DNA from: BJGV01 sp964196335
GTDB lineage: Bacteria > Pseudomonadota > Gammaproteobacteria > Burkholderiales > Nitrosomonadaceae
NCBI GenBank assembly: GCA_965238155.1
Contig: OZ250175.1
Span: forward strand, 1,302,001-1,366,000
Direction: 5' to 3'
Length of the DNA stretch: 64,000 nt
In this document: positions 29,363 through 38,384 of the stretch, piece by piece
Numbering within the stretch: position 1 is the stretch's first letter
Layout: each line of letters opens with the position of its first letter
Made by a program: the position numbers and the translations under genes
The notes under the pieces: generated by a model
The model's input: the letters and a program-made list of their open reading frames with translations, nothing else
Told to the model about the DNA's origin: nothing
Databases searched by the model: none

Positions 29363-30250
29363 ATGTCAATTTTAATTAATGAAGAAACACACATTATTGT
29401 TCAGGGATTTACAGGCAAGATTGGCACATTCCATGCAGAAGACATGATTAAATACGGTTCTAATGTAGTAGGAGGAGTAACACCCGGAAAAGGAGGTCAG
29501 CAACATTTAGGCTTGCCAGTTTTTAATACCGTAAAGGAGGCTGTAAACCAGGCCGGAGCTGAAGCAAGTATAATATTTGTTCCTCCTGCTTTTGCTGCTG
29601 ATTCAATTATGGAAGCAGCTGATGCAGGTATAAAATATTGTGTGGCAATTACTGATGGTATCCCCACCCAGGATATGATGACTGTAAAAAGTTATCTTCG
29701 CCGCTTCCCTAAAGAAAAAAGAATGTTACTAACTGGCCCAAATTGTGCAGGGACAATCAGTCCGGGACGTTCAATGTTAGGAATCATGCCGGGACATATT
29801 TATATTCAAGGAAATGTGGGGATTATTGGTCGTTCGGGAACTTTAGGTTATGAGGCTGCTGATCAGATGAGGATGTTAGGTATTGGTATTTCAACATCGG
29901 TTGGCATCGGTGGTGATCCAATTACCGGGAGCTCATATCGCGATATTTTAGAAAAATTTGAATCAGATCCTGAAACAAAAATTATACTTATGATCGGAGA
30001 AATTGGTGGACCACAGGAAGTAGAAGCTGGGGTTTTTTCTAAGAATTATTTAAGTAAGCCATTAATTGCTTATATTGCAGGTTTAACTGCACCAGAAGGA
30101 AAACGTATGGGCCATGCAGGAGCAATTATTTCTTCTGCCGGAGAAAGTGCTGCGGAAAAAATTGCTCTATTAGAAGAACTGGGAGTCACTATCAGTTCAA
30201 CACCCTCTGATATGGGCAAAACGGTTTCTGAAGTACTAGCTAAAATTTAA
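29363..30250 (+). CDS. mtkB: Malate-CoA ligase alpha subunit (MtkB; SucD homologue)
   Basis: The 295-residue alpha chain has the CoA-binding start (GFTGKIGTFHAEDMIKYG, VTPGKGGQ), the GPNCAGTISPG segment, RSGTLGYEA, and the phosphohistidine in KRMGHAGAII. It lies nine bases after mtkA, behind AAAGGAAG. As with its partner, the malate rather than succinate assignment rests on context with malyl-CoA lyase and on general resemblance to MtkB. Confidence 0.8.
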   Translation: MSILINEETHIIVQGFTGKIGTFHAEDMIKYGSNVVGGVTPGKGGQQHLGLPVFNTVKEAVNQAGAEASIIFVPPAFAADSIMEAADAGIKYCVAITDGIPTQDMMTVKSYLRRFPKEKRMLLTGPNCAGTISPGRSMLGIMPGHIYIQGNVGIIGRSGTLGYEAADQMRMLGIGISTSVGIGGDPITGSSYRDILEKFESDPETKIILMIGEIGGPQEVEAGVFSKNYLSKPLIAYIAGLTAPEGKRMGHAGAIISSAGESAAEKIALLEELGVTISSTPSDMGKTVSEVLAKI

Positions 30251-30504
30251 ATAAATATAAATCTATCAATATTTTTTCTTTCAATTTATTGGTCTAACTC
30301 AGGTTCCTTTGTTTAATTTCTAAATATATCAAGTTTAATAGAATTTTTTCCTGGTATCGTGATCTAACTATCGTTAGATAATATCGCAGCATCATATTAC
30401 TTACTGCATCACGTGTTGATGTGCGTTTATTTATATGGCAAGATGAATTAATTACCATCGCAATAAAAGCTTCATTAGGAACTTTACAGATCGGGATTGA
30501 AGTT

Positions 30505-30900
30505 ATGGCATTTGGGTGGATTACAGCTCTAAAGATTATTCCCTGGAAGGATGTACTGGAGAATGCACCGCACATTGTTAAAGCAGCAAAGAATCTCTAT
30601 GCCGGTACAAAAACTGATACTTCTTTTTCATCAGAGAGTTCAGACTCATCAACCTTCACATCAGATAGTGAAAATACAGAAAGCCGGGATTTTCGCCTTC
30701 ATAAAATTGAAAGGAAAATACTAGAACTAAATGATGAACAAGAGTCATCTGTAGAATTAATCAGATCTCTTGCGAAGCAAAATGTACGAATCGTTGAAGC
30801 AATTGAGGTTCTTCGTGTCCGTTCAAAGATACTGCTTTTCACATGTATTTTATTAGGTAGTATCCTGGCGGGCCTAATATTCTTATTAATATTGAAATAA
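30505..30900 (+). CDS. Hypothetical coiled-coil, C-terminally anchored protein
   Basis: The likely start at 30505 gives a 131-residue protein that opens MAFGWITALKIIPWKDVLENAP, a form I associate with a small uncharacterised betaproteobacterial family. A Ser/Thr-rich low-complexity linker (SSESSDSSTFTSDSE) is followed by a coiled coil and one C-terminal membrane helix. An upstream GTG at 30421 would add 28 residues. No function can be assigned. It converges with ovoB with only two bases between them. Confidence 0.65.
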   Translation: MAFGWITALKIIPWKDVLENAPHIVKAAKNLYAGTKTDTSFSSESSDSSTFTSDSENTESRDFRLHKIERKILELNDEQESSVELIRSLAKQNVRIVEAIEVLRVRSKILLFTCILLGSILAGLIFLLILK

Positions 30901-30902
30901 CA

Positions 30903-32096
30903 TTATTTACTCGCCTTTCTGATATTTTCCAGGGCCGTGGCAATAATATGACGGGGCGTTCCTATATTCATCCGCATAAATCCCTGTCCGCCTTCTCCGA
31001 ACAGAGTACCAGGACTCATACCTACCCCGGCTTCATTTATAAAAAAATGCTTAAGCTGTGCATCATTCATACCTAATTTACGACAATCAAGCCACAGCAA
31101 ATAAGTTCCCTCCGGTTTAATAAGTTTAATTGTTGGGAGATACTTTATCAAATACTGTTCTACAAAATCTCTTGTATCTTGTAAATAAGCAAGTAATTTG
31201 ATGAGCCACGACTCACCTTCTCGATAAGCGGCTTCAAAAGCTACAATACTGAAAGGATTAGATGCGCTTATATGCAGGATCTCAAATGCCTGCATAACTA
31301 AAGCACGATGGTTTTTGTCGGGTATGATCAGTGCAGAAAGGTTTAGGCCTGGGATATTAAATGTCTTACTAGGTGCAACGGCAGTAATTATATTGCCCGG
31401 ATCTTCGGCTAATGCTGCAAGTATCTGATGTTTACTTTCAGAAAAGACCAGGTCAGCATGAATTTCATCTGAAAACACAACTAAATTATATTCTTTTGCA
31501 ATTTTGATGATTTTTTCTAACTCTGTTTTATTCCATACTCTGCCTACAGGGTTATGTGGAGAACATAAGAATAATATTCGTGCTTTTTCCGCACATTTTT
31601 CTAAATGATCAAAATCTATGGTATATCGCTTATTTTCAATAAGTAGCGGATTCAGAACCAGATTTCTGCCAGTACTTGTGACAGCAGAAAAAAAAGGAAA
31701 GTATACTGGTGGTTGAACAATTATCGACTCGCCTGGTTCTGAAAATGCCATAGCTGCTGCATGCAATGAAGGTACTACACCCGGACACATTACAATCCAG
31801 TCCCAGTGTACTTCATGCCAACCATGATGTTGTTCCAGCCACTCTATTATAGATTCATATAGGCTATCCGGATATAAGGTGTAGCCATATACGGGATGAA
31901 TTGCGCGCTCTGAAAGAGCCTTGGTAACAGCAATGGGCGCAGCAAAATCCATATCTGCAACCCATAATGGGATAACCCCAGTATTGCCAAACATGCCTTG
32001 TCGTCCATCATATTTGAGACTTGAGGATTTAGTGCGATTAATTTCCAGATCAAAATTACAACCATAATCATGTGGAAACACTTGATGGTTATTCAA
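30903..32096 (-). CDS. ovoB: OvoB, PLP-dependent sulfoxide lyase for ovothiol synthesis
   Basis: A 397-residue MalY/PatB-type C-S lyase with PLP lysine Lys244 in APSKTFNIPG, Asp210 in FSDEIHADL and SPHNPVG. On its own it would be annotated cystathionine beta-lyase. It starts within the last four bases of ovoA, so the two are translated together; OvoB of ovothiol producers is a PLP lyase that cleaves the histidyl-cysteine sulfoxide made by OvoA to give 5-thiohistidine. The assignment combines family and context. Confidence 0.82.
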   Translation of the reverse strand: MNNHQVFPHDYGCNFDLEINRTKSSSLKYDGRQGMFGNTGVIPLWVADMDFAAPIAVTKALSERAIHPVYGYTLYPDSLYESIIEWLEQHHGWHEVHWDWIVMCPGVVPSLHAAAMAFSEPGESIIVQPPVYFPFFSAVTSTGRNLVLNPLLIENKRYTIDFDHLEKCAEKARILFLCSPHNPVGRVWNKTELEKIIKIAKEYNLVVFSDEIHADLVFSESKHQILAALAEDPGNIITAVAPSKTFNIPGLNLSALIIPDKNHRALVMQAFEILHISASNPFSIVAFEAAYREGESWLIKLLAYLQDTRDFVEQYLIKYLPTIKLIKPEGTYLLWLDCRKLGMNDAQLKHFFINEAGVGMSPGTLFGEGGQGFMRMNIGTPRHIIATALENIRKASK

Positions 32097-34204
32097 TCAA
32101 TTTTCTCCCAAACTGTAACCTCTGACAAAGTATGCTGAAATTTCCGACGGGTTTCTCGAATGATGAAAGGTACTGCTTGTGGACCCTGAATCAGTTTGAA
32201 ATGACTGCTGAGAACTTTCTTGAGTCCATCCAGAGTACTAAATTTTTCACCGTCTTTTTTAAATCCCCCAACCCATTCTTCTTTCTTGGTATGTTCTTCC
32301 AGCCATGTATATGGTGAAGTAATCATAAGCAATCCACCTTTGATAATGCGTTTATGTATGGATGTTAGAAGCTTAGATGGTTCATAAAGACGGTCAATTA
32401 GATTTGCAGCAAGAATTAAATCATAACCGGTATAAATAGGTTTTAGATTACAAGCATCACCCTGATAGAATTCAACCTTATGCTTAACAGTATCAAGACC
32501 AAGATTTGCTAGTGTACTTTCTTTATAGGAAACAAGATCACCTTCATCTGTAAGTGTATAACGTAGTATGCCAGTTTCGGCTAATTGAACACCCTGTCCT
32601 ATAAAACGAGTAGAAAAATCAATGCCTGTAACATGATCAAAATGTTGTGCTAATTCAAAAGTAGAACGACCTGATGCACAACCAAGATCAAGAGCCTTGC
32701 GTGCAGGTTTATTACCCATAGCTATAATAGCTATTTTAGCCAGTTCCGCAGGAAAATTAGGCACCCCAAAATATGTATCACCATAATGAAATTCTGCATA
32801 TTCTGTAAGTAGTTTATCGGTTTCATAGTGAGATCCCTGTTGTATGGCAGGTGCTTTAGCAGCAACATATCTAAATCCGGCGTGTTGAAAAAAATGACGA
32901 CGAAAAGCGTAGCGGGCACTCTTTAATGATTCGTCACCACATGAGATCCAGGAGCCACCTTTGATAAGATTGTGGCGGCCATCAAAGGTTGGGGTTGTAA
33001 AGTCATCATAAAGAGGATGGACTTTGAAACCTTCAAATGGATATATCGGTGTTTCTGTCCATTGCCAGACATTTCCAACTATATCGAAAAATTCACCATG
33101 TTTAAATTCCGTGACAGGGCAACTTGAAGCATAATAATCAAGATGAATATTAGCTGTTGCCTGCTTGTTATGAGGAACTTCTGACAAATCAGCCAAATTA
33201 TATAAGTGATACCACTCATCTTCAGTAGGCAGTCTAATTGGCTGACCGGTTATTGTTGTTTTCCAGTTGCAAAAAGCCTTTGCTTCATGGCAATTCACTT
33301 CAACCGGCCAGTCCCATGGCATAGGAACTTCTTCAGTCATTAAACGTAGCTTCCACTCGGCACCAGATTTAATCCAGAAATTCGGGTGCTCTACACAGGT
33401 ATGTTTTTGCCACGCAAGTCCCTCCTCTTCCCAAAATATTTCTGAATTGTAGCCATCCGCTTTAATAAAATCTAAAAACTCCTGATTACTTACTAAATAC
33501 CGGCTGGCCTGGAAAGGCTGAACTTCTGCTTCATGATATCCAAACTCGTTATCCCATCCATAAGCTAAATCGCTATCATTTTTACCAATTTTTACCTTGC
33601 CAGCCGGAACAATGATAAGTTCATTTGAAGGAGCTTGGCCTGATTTACGACAAGGTTCCCAATCAGGATGAGGCTTTACATGTTTAATTTCATGCTGTCT
33701 GATTAAAACTGACGAAGTTTCCAAATGAATTAGTTCATGTTCTATCCCCATCAGCACAATCCACCATGGGTTGTCCCAATTGATGGGAAGAGTCAATTCA
33801 GTTTTAATTAGCAGTTGATCAACAATTTTACGCATTATCTTTCGATAAGTACGTACCTCGTTAATGGTAGGCCAGTCATAATCAGACAAAGTAAGATCAT
33901 CCCAGCTCATCTCATCTACTCCAACTGCAAACATAGATTCCATCTTAGGGTTAATACGTTCTTTGACTAAGCCTGAAATTAGTAGTTTATTAATAAAAAA
34001 AGTTGAAGTGTGACCAAGGTAAAATATTAACGGATGACGTAATGGAATTGATTTTTGAAAATAGGCTTCATCGCCATGTAAAGTATCAAAAAGTAATTCA
34101 GTACGATCAAGAGTTGCATGAAAATAATCACGTATCTCTTCCTTTTTATCTGCGGTATTGTCACCTGAAAGTAAGGGAGTTCTGTTGAATAGTTGTTGTG
34201 CCAT
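32093..34204 (-). CDS. ovoA: OvoA, 5-histidylcysteine sulfoxide synthase/methyltransferase
   Basis: A 703-residue three-domain protein. An N-terminal DinB-like domain supplies the iron ligands (His65 in GHTSTFF, and His156/His160 in HELIHLE). A formylglycine-generating-enzyme-like domain follows (about 190-455, ending SARYAFRRHFFQHAGFRYV). A class I SAM methyltransferase domain closes the protein (about 485-703, ALDLGCASGRS). This is the OvoA architecture: oxygen-dependent coupling of cysteine to histidine C5, then N-methylation of 5-thiohistidine to ovothiol. EgtB lacks the fused methyltransferase. The gene is first in the ovoAB pair. Confidence 0.92.
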   Translation of the reverse strand: MAQQLFNRTPLLSGDNTADKKEEIRDYFHATLDRTELLFDTLHGDEAYFQKSIPLRHPLIFYLGHTSTFFINKLLISGLVKERINPKMESMFAVGVDEMSWDDLTLSDYDWPTINEVRTYRKIMRKIVDQLLIKTELTLPINWDNPWWIVLMGIEHELIHLETSSVLIRQHEIKHVKPHPDWEPCRKSGQAPSNELIIVPAGKVKIGKNDSDLAYGWDNEFGYHEAEVQPFQASRYLVSNQEFLDFIKADGYNSEIFWEEEGLAWQKHTCVEHPNFWIKSGAEWKLRLMTEEVPMPWDWPVEVNCHEAKAFCNWKTTITGQPIRLPTEDEWYHLYNLADLSEVPHNKQATANIHLDYYASSCPVTEFKHGEFFDIVGNVWQWTETPIYPFEGFKVHPLYDDFTTPTFDGRHNLIKGGSWISCGDESLKSARYAFRRHFFQHAGFRYVAAKAPAIQQGSHYETDKLLTEYAEFHYGDTYFGVPNFPAELAKIAIIAMGNKPARKALDLGCASGRSTFELAQHFDHVTGIDFSTRFIGQGVQLAETGILRYTLTDEGDLVSYKESTLANLGLDTVKHKVEFYQGDACNLKPIYTGYDLILAANLIDRLYEPSKLLTSIHKRIIKGGLLMITSPYTWLEEHTKKEEWVGGFKKDGEKFSTLDGLKKVLSSHFKLIQGPQAVPFIIRETRRKFQHTLSEVTVWEKID

Positions 34205-34554
34205 ATAAATTTAAAGAGTTTCGGGAACAGTAAACAAGTATGTATTATAACTTTTCATGCGATCAAAGCTAAGATTCAATTCTATTGTCTTAATATACGA
34301 ACACCTATCCAATATTAAATTTGAATTAACTGATGCTTTATAAAAAATCGCAGGTAAATGATAATACGTGTATTACATTTCTAAGATATAGCAGATAATT
34401 GATATAAAGTAATTATTACAAGTATTTTAAATACCTACATATGATTATGCATTAATTATAAAACATTTCTAAGCAAACAAATTTTATCACCCTGAGATTC
34501 AACAAAAGAAATTGCAGACTGATGCAGCTGATAAACAAAAGGAAGTAAATTGTT
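34205..34554. other. Divergent intergenic region between ovoA and a lipoprotein gene
   Basis: These 350 bases lie between two divergent genes and must hold both promoters. The stretch is very AT-rich; no coding frame, RNA gene or clear operator was recognised. Confidence 0.5.
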
Positions 34555-35037
34555 ATGGGCAATAAATCTAATCCATCAATACTGAGGATACTGCTGTGGA
34601 TGAATATCTTGTTATTATCGGCATGCCAGTCAACGAATATTATTAATAATATTGGTGGAAGTAATCTTGAGTCTGATACTAATCCTCAATTAGAAAAAAG
34701 GGCTATTGCCCCGTTTAATGCTATAACCGGGAAAATTACTAATTTATATGCGAAGGGCTCGCTTAAAAGCTACATTGGAGACCTTGATAAAAAGAATTTA
34801 TCAATGGCAATTCAAAGAGCAGCAGATACTGACCAACCTCAGGTATTTACAAATCAAGACAGTGGCGTAAAAGGTAAAGCAGAAGTTATTCAATCCAGAA
34901 CATTATCTACTCAGGAGCCAGGCAGACAAGATGGTGTTCAGGAATGCAAAACAATCAGGCAAACTATTATATTAAAAGATAAAAGAGAGGTTATTGAAAG
35001 TGTTGTATTATGTAAAGGCCCTGATGGATGGGGCTAG
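34555..35037 (+). CDS. Predicted surface-antigen-like lipoprotein
   Basis: The 160-residue protein has a signal peptide ending in a lipobox (LLLSACQS), so it should be a lipoprotein with Cys24 as the modified residue. The C-terminal half (QECKTIRQTIILKDKREVIE, LCKGPDGWG) resembles the RT0821/17-kDa surface antigen type domain. Its role is unknown. AAAGGAAG lies about nine bases before the ATG. It is a single-gene unit converging with the small membrane protein gene downstream. Confidence 0.72.
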   Translation: MGNKSNPSILRILLWMNILLLSACQSTNIINNIGGSNLESDTNPQLEKRAIAPFNAITGKITNLYAKGSLKSYIGDLDKKNLSMAIQRAADTDQPQVFTNQDSGVKGKAEVIQSRTLSTQEPGRQDGVQECKTIRQTIILKDKREVIESVVLCKGPDGWG

Positions 35038-35048
35038 AGAATAGTTTT

Positions 35049-35273
35049 TTATAGGGAAGACAAACGGTCATGCTCTTCACTACAGAAAAACTTGTTGTCT
35101 TTTATTACACTCTCACTTCTTGGTAAATGTAAGCCACAATAATCGCAACAGACCATATCTTCACTTTCAGTAGAAGATGAATCATTATTGTCATTTATAT
35201 CCTTACGAATAAATTTTCTTAGTATCCATAGGATCATTACAGCAATAATGGCAAAAAATAATAATCTACCCAA
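35049..35273 (-). CDS. PP0621-like small membrane protein with zinc finger
   Basis: A 74-residue protein with one N-terminal membrane helix, an acidic Ser/Asn-rich linker and a zinc-finger-like C-terminus (MVCCDYCGLHLPRSE, FFCSEEH). This matches the small uncharacterised PP0621/MYND-finger family of beta- and gammaproteobacteria. No function is known. The Cys/His spacing suggests one zinc ion on the cytoplasmic side. Confidence 0.7.
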   Translation of the reverse strand: MGRLLFFAIIAVMILWILRKFIRKDINDNNDSSSTESEDMVCCDYCGLHLPRSESVIKDNKFFCSEEHDRLSSL

Positions 35274-35408
35274 GAAGGGATCTCCTATTCCGGCTTAAAG
35301 CCATATTCATAGTTTCGTATTTTAAATTTATTTAGCACTAATTGCACTTATAAAATACTTGCAATAGGGTTTCTAATGGGCTGGTATCTACTTAACTAGT
35401 TGATTATC

Positions 35409-35486
<78 letters not shown>

Positions 35487-35522
35487 GGAATGATTAGAGA
35501 ATACCTGTTTATGCAGAGGGCA

Positions 35523-36494
35523 CTAATAATTTCGTGCTACTGCGAAAGTGGCTAATTGTAGTAAACACTCTTTGTAACTAGACTCTGGAAGTAATGAGAT
35601 TGCTTCAGTTGCCATACAAGATTCAGCTTCTGCTTTTTTTCTGGCGTAACCTAATGCATCTGTTTCATGAATTACTTGCAAGACGGCTTCCAACACCCCT
35701 TCTTCGCCACCGTTCCGGATAGCTTTACTTACGGTTTCAGCCTGTATCTTGGAGCCGGTTTTCATGGCATAAATGAGCGGTAAAGTAGGTTTTCCTTCAG
35801 CAAGATCATCACCCAAATTTTTGCCGGTATCATGGTAATCTCCGGAATAATCCAACATATCGTCTGTTAACTGAAATGCTGTACCAAGATGCATACCATA
35901 GGCAGATATTGATTCTTCCTCTTCTAATGTTGCATTACAAAGAATTGCACCCAGCCGGGTTGCCGCTTCAAATAATTTGGCAGTTTTATAACGAATTACC
36001 TGCAGATAGCTCTCCTCATTTACATCAGGATTACGGCAGTTTAATAACTGTAATACTTCACCTTCAGCAATTGTGTTAGTTGCATCTGCCAACACCTGCA
36101 TGATACGCATATTATCAACTTCAACCATCATCTGAAACGCCCTTGAATAAAGGAAGTCTCCGACTAAAACGCTTGCCGCATTACCAAACAGAGCATTGGC
36201 TGTAGCTTTACTTCGTCTTAGTTCCGATGCATCCACTACATCGTCATGAAGCAGAGTCGCCGTGTGAATAAATTCAATAATCGCAGCAAGATTATGATGA
36301 TATCTTCCGGTGTAACCAAATGTACCAGACGAAAGAATTACTAACGCAGGCCGCAAACGTTTGCCGCCACTATTAATAATATATTCTCCCACCTGGCGAA
36401 CCAGCACTACATCAGAGTGGAGTTTTGCCCGGATTACCTCATCCATAGCCTCCATATCAGGGCCGATAAGCTTTTTTATATGATCAATTGACAA
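35523..36494 (-). CDS. ispB: IspB, octaprenyl diphosphate synthase
   Basis: A 323-residue trans-prenyltransferase. Both aspartate-rich motifs are present: LLHDDVVD (first) and FQLTDDMLDYSGD (second), plus GGKRLRPAL. It makes the side chain of ubiquinone. It is divergent from rplU-rpmA, the common arrangement in proteobacteria. Chain length (C40) is by family and not visible in the sequence. Confidence 0.93.
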   Translation of the reverse strand: MSIDHIKKLIGPDMEAMDEVIRAKLHSDVVLVRQVGEYIINSGGKRLRPALVILSSGTFGYTGRYHHNLAAIIEFIHTATLLHDDVVDASELRRSKATANALFGNAASVLVGDFLYSRAFQMMVEVDNMRIMQVLADATNTIAEGEVLQLLNCRNPDVNEESYLQVIRYKTAKLFEAATRLGAILCNATLEEEESISAYGMHLGTAFQLTDDMLDYSGDYHDTGKNLGDDLAEGKPTLPLIYAMKTGSKIQAETVSKAIRNGGEEGVLEAVLQVIHETDALGYARKKAEAESCMATEAISLLPESSYKECLLQLATFAVARNY

Positions 36495-36604
36495 AGTAAC
36501 CTCTGCAATAAAATTGGTATGTTAGAAACGTCATCATCAAAGTGTCAAGTTTCATAGATTAGACATATTGATTTATTCAATGTAAATTTATATAGGACAT
36601 ACCT

Positions 36605-36633
36605 TTGACCAAGTAAGTGCAGCTCTGTATAAT
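36605..36633 (+). promoter_or_regulatory. Sigma-70 promoter of rplU-rpmA
   Basis: TTGACC (36605-36610) and a perfect TATAAT (36628-36633) are separated by 17 bases, about 36 bases before the rplU start. This is one of the best sigma-70 matches in the window, as expected for a ribosomal protein operon. Confidence 0.75.
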
Positions 36634-36668
36634 TTGCGCTTTCATTGAAGTAAATCATGGAGTTTGAC

Positions 36669-36980
36669 ATGTATGCGGTCATAAAAACCGGTGGGAAACA
36701 GTATCGGGTTGAAGCTGGTGAAAAAATCAGAATAGAACAGATATTAGCAGAAATTGGTAGCGAACTTGTAATAGATCAGGTTTTGATGGTTGCTGATGGT
36801 GATAATATCTCAATGGGAAAGCCTCTGGTGAATGGTGCTACAGTCAAGGCAACTGTACTCGGACAAGGTCGGCATGATAAGGTGCGTATTTTCAAAATGA
36901 GGCGACGGAAACACTATCAAAAGCATCAGGGACACCGACAAAATTATACCGAAATTCAGATTACCGGCATTTCTGCATAA
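36669..36980 (+). CDS. rplU: Ribosomal protein L21
   Basis: The 103-residue protein starts MYAVIKTGGKQYRVE and ends in the basic KMRRRKHYQKHQGHRQ segment of bL21. The start at 36669 gives exact L21 length; the upstream in-frame ATGGAG at 36657 looks like its ribosome site rather than a start. rpmA follows after 15 bases. Confidence 0.97.
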   Translation: MYAVIKTGGKQYRVEAGEKIRIEQILAEIGSELVIDQVLMVADGDNISMGKPLVNGATVKATVLGQGRHDKVRIFKMRRRKHYQKHQGHRQNYTEIQITGISA

Positions 36981-36995
36981 AGGGAGTATCAGACT

Positions 36996-37253
36996 ATGGC
37001 ACATAAAAAAGCAGGCGGAAGTTCCAGAAATGGCCGTGACTCAAATTCGAAGCGACTTGGAGTTAAAAGATTTGGCGGGCGATCAATCTCTGCAGGCAGT
37101 ATTATAGTTCGTCAGCGAGGAACCCAGGTTCACCCTGGTAATAATGTTGGAATGGGCAGGGATCATACTTTATTTGCTAAAATTAATGGAATGGTTACAT
37201 TTAGTATTCAGGGAGCAGCGAAACGAAAAACAGTAAGTATAACTCCCGCTTAG
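36996..37253 (+). CDS. rpmA: Ribosomal protein L27
   Basis: An 85-residue bL27 with the N-terminus AHKKAGGSSRNGRDS that reaches the peptidyl transferase centre, then GVKRFGGR and RQRGTQVHPGNNVG. An AAGGGAG site precedes the ATG. A terminator lies just downstream, before obgE. Confidence 0.97.
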   Translation: MAHKKAGGSSRNGRDSNSKRLGVKRFGGRSISAGSIIVRQRGTQVHPGNNVGMGRDHTLFAKINGMVTFSIQGAAKRKTVSITPA

Positions 37254-37275
37254 ACTTATTTAGTTTATGCAGATA

Positions 37276-37306
37276 AAGCCCTGACCGATTAGTTAGGGCT
37301 TTTTTA
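37276..37306 (+). terminator. Rho-independent terminator after rpmA
   Basis: The arms AAGCCCTGAC and GTTAGGGCTT pair around a short loop (with one G:T pair), followed by a run of T. It separates the ribosomal protein pair from obgE and proB, perhaps with partial read-through. Confidence 0.82.
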
Positions 37307-37341
37307 TTGGTAAAAGCTAAATCAACAAAATTTATTATCTT

Positions 37342-38370
37342 ATGAAGTTTATAGATGAAGCAAAAATCCAGGTAAATGCAGGAAAAGGCGGAGACGGTGT
37401 TGCCAGCTTTCGTCGGGAACGCTTTATCCCAAAAGGTGGTCCGGATGGTGGTGACGGTGGAAATGGTGGCAGTATATTCGCCATTTCAGATCGTAATATC
37501 AATACTCTTGTGGATTACCGTTTTGCTCGTATACATCGTGCTAAAAATGGAAAAAATGGTCGTGGTTCTGATCGATATGGTAAAGGGGCAGAAAATATAT
37601 TATTGCGCATGCCAATTGGAACGATAATCAGCAATATAAACTCCGGAGAAATTATAGCTGACTTAAAACAAAATCAACAGAAGGTCTTATTAGCTAAAGG
37701 TGGTGTAGGAGGTATTGGGAATATACATTTCAAATCAAGCATTAATCGTACGCCGCGGCAATTCACCTACGGTGAGCCAGGAGAAGAGTTTGAGCTTAAA
37801 CTTGAGCTTAAAGTACTTGCAGACGTGGGTCTTTTGGGAATACCAAATGCTGGTAAATCTACATTGATTCGGGCAGTATCTTCTGCCCGTCCTAAAGTAG
37901 CTGATTATCCTTTTACTACATTACATCCTAATCTTGGTATGGTACGTGTCGATCACAACCGTAGCTTTGTTATGGCAGATATTCCGGGTTTAATCAAGAA
38001 TTCAGCAGAAGGTGCTGGTTTAGGTCATCAGTTTCTAAAACATCTGACACGTACACGCTTACTATTGCATATAGTGGATATAGCTCCGCTGGATAGTAAT
38101 ACTGATCCGGTTTATGATGCAAAATCCATTGTGCTGGAACTCAAGAAATACGATGAATTACTCTATCAAAAACCACGTTGGTTAGTAATCAATAAGGTTG
38201 ACATGTTGCCCGATGACAGTGAAAAAGAAGTTTGTACGAAATTTACTCGCAACTTAGGATGGAGTGGTAAAAGTTTTATAATTTCAGCATTATCTGGCAA
38301 AGGGTGCAAACAATTGATTTACGCTATCATGGAGTACTTAGAACAAGAAAATAAGACGGAAACAACTTAA
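37342..38370 (+). CDS. obgE: ObgE/CgtA GTPase
   Basis: The 342-residue protein has the glycine-rich Obg domain (GGDGVASFRRERFIPKGGPDGG) and a GTPase domain with G1 GIPNAGKST, G3 DIPGLI and G4 NKVD. Obg acts in late 50S ribosome assembly and stress control. It keeps the usual order after rplU-rpmA. Confidence 0.96.
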   Translation: MKFIDEAKIQVNAGKGGDGVASFRRERFIPKGGPDGGDGGNGGSIFAISDRNINTLVDYRFARIHRAKNGKNGRGSDRYGKGAENILLRMPIGTIISNINSGEIIADLKQNQQKVLLAKGGVGGIGNIHFKSSINRTPRQFTYGEPGEEFELKLELKVLADVGLLGIPNAGKSTLIRAVSSARPKVADYPFTTLHPNLGMVRVDHNRSFVMADIPGLIKNSAEGAGLGHQFLKHLTRTRLLLHIVDIAPLDSNTDPVYDAKSIVLELKKYDELLYQKPRWLVINKVDMLPDDSEKEVCTKFTRNLGWSGKSFIISALSGKGCKQLIYAIMEYLEQENKTETT

Positions 38371-38384
38371 ATTCAAATATATAG

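Noticed and set aside
28169..30250. Housekeeping sucCD of the citric acid cycle
   Set aside because: Adjacency to malyl-CoA lyase favours malate-CoA ligase, though succinate use cannot be excluded from sequence.
30903..34204. Ergothioneine genes (egtB/egtD) plus a cystathionine beta-lyase
   Set aside because: The methyltransferase is fused to the C-terminus of the sulfoxide synthase and a PLP lyase overlaps, which is the ovothiol arrangement.
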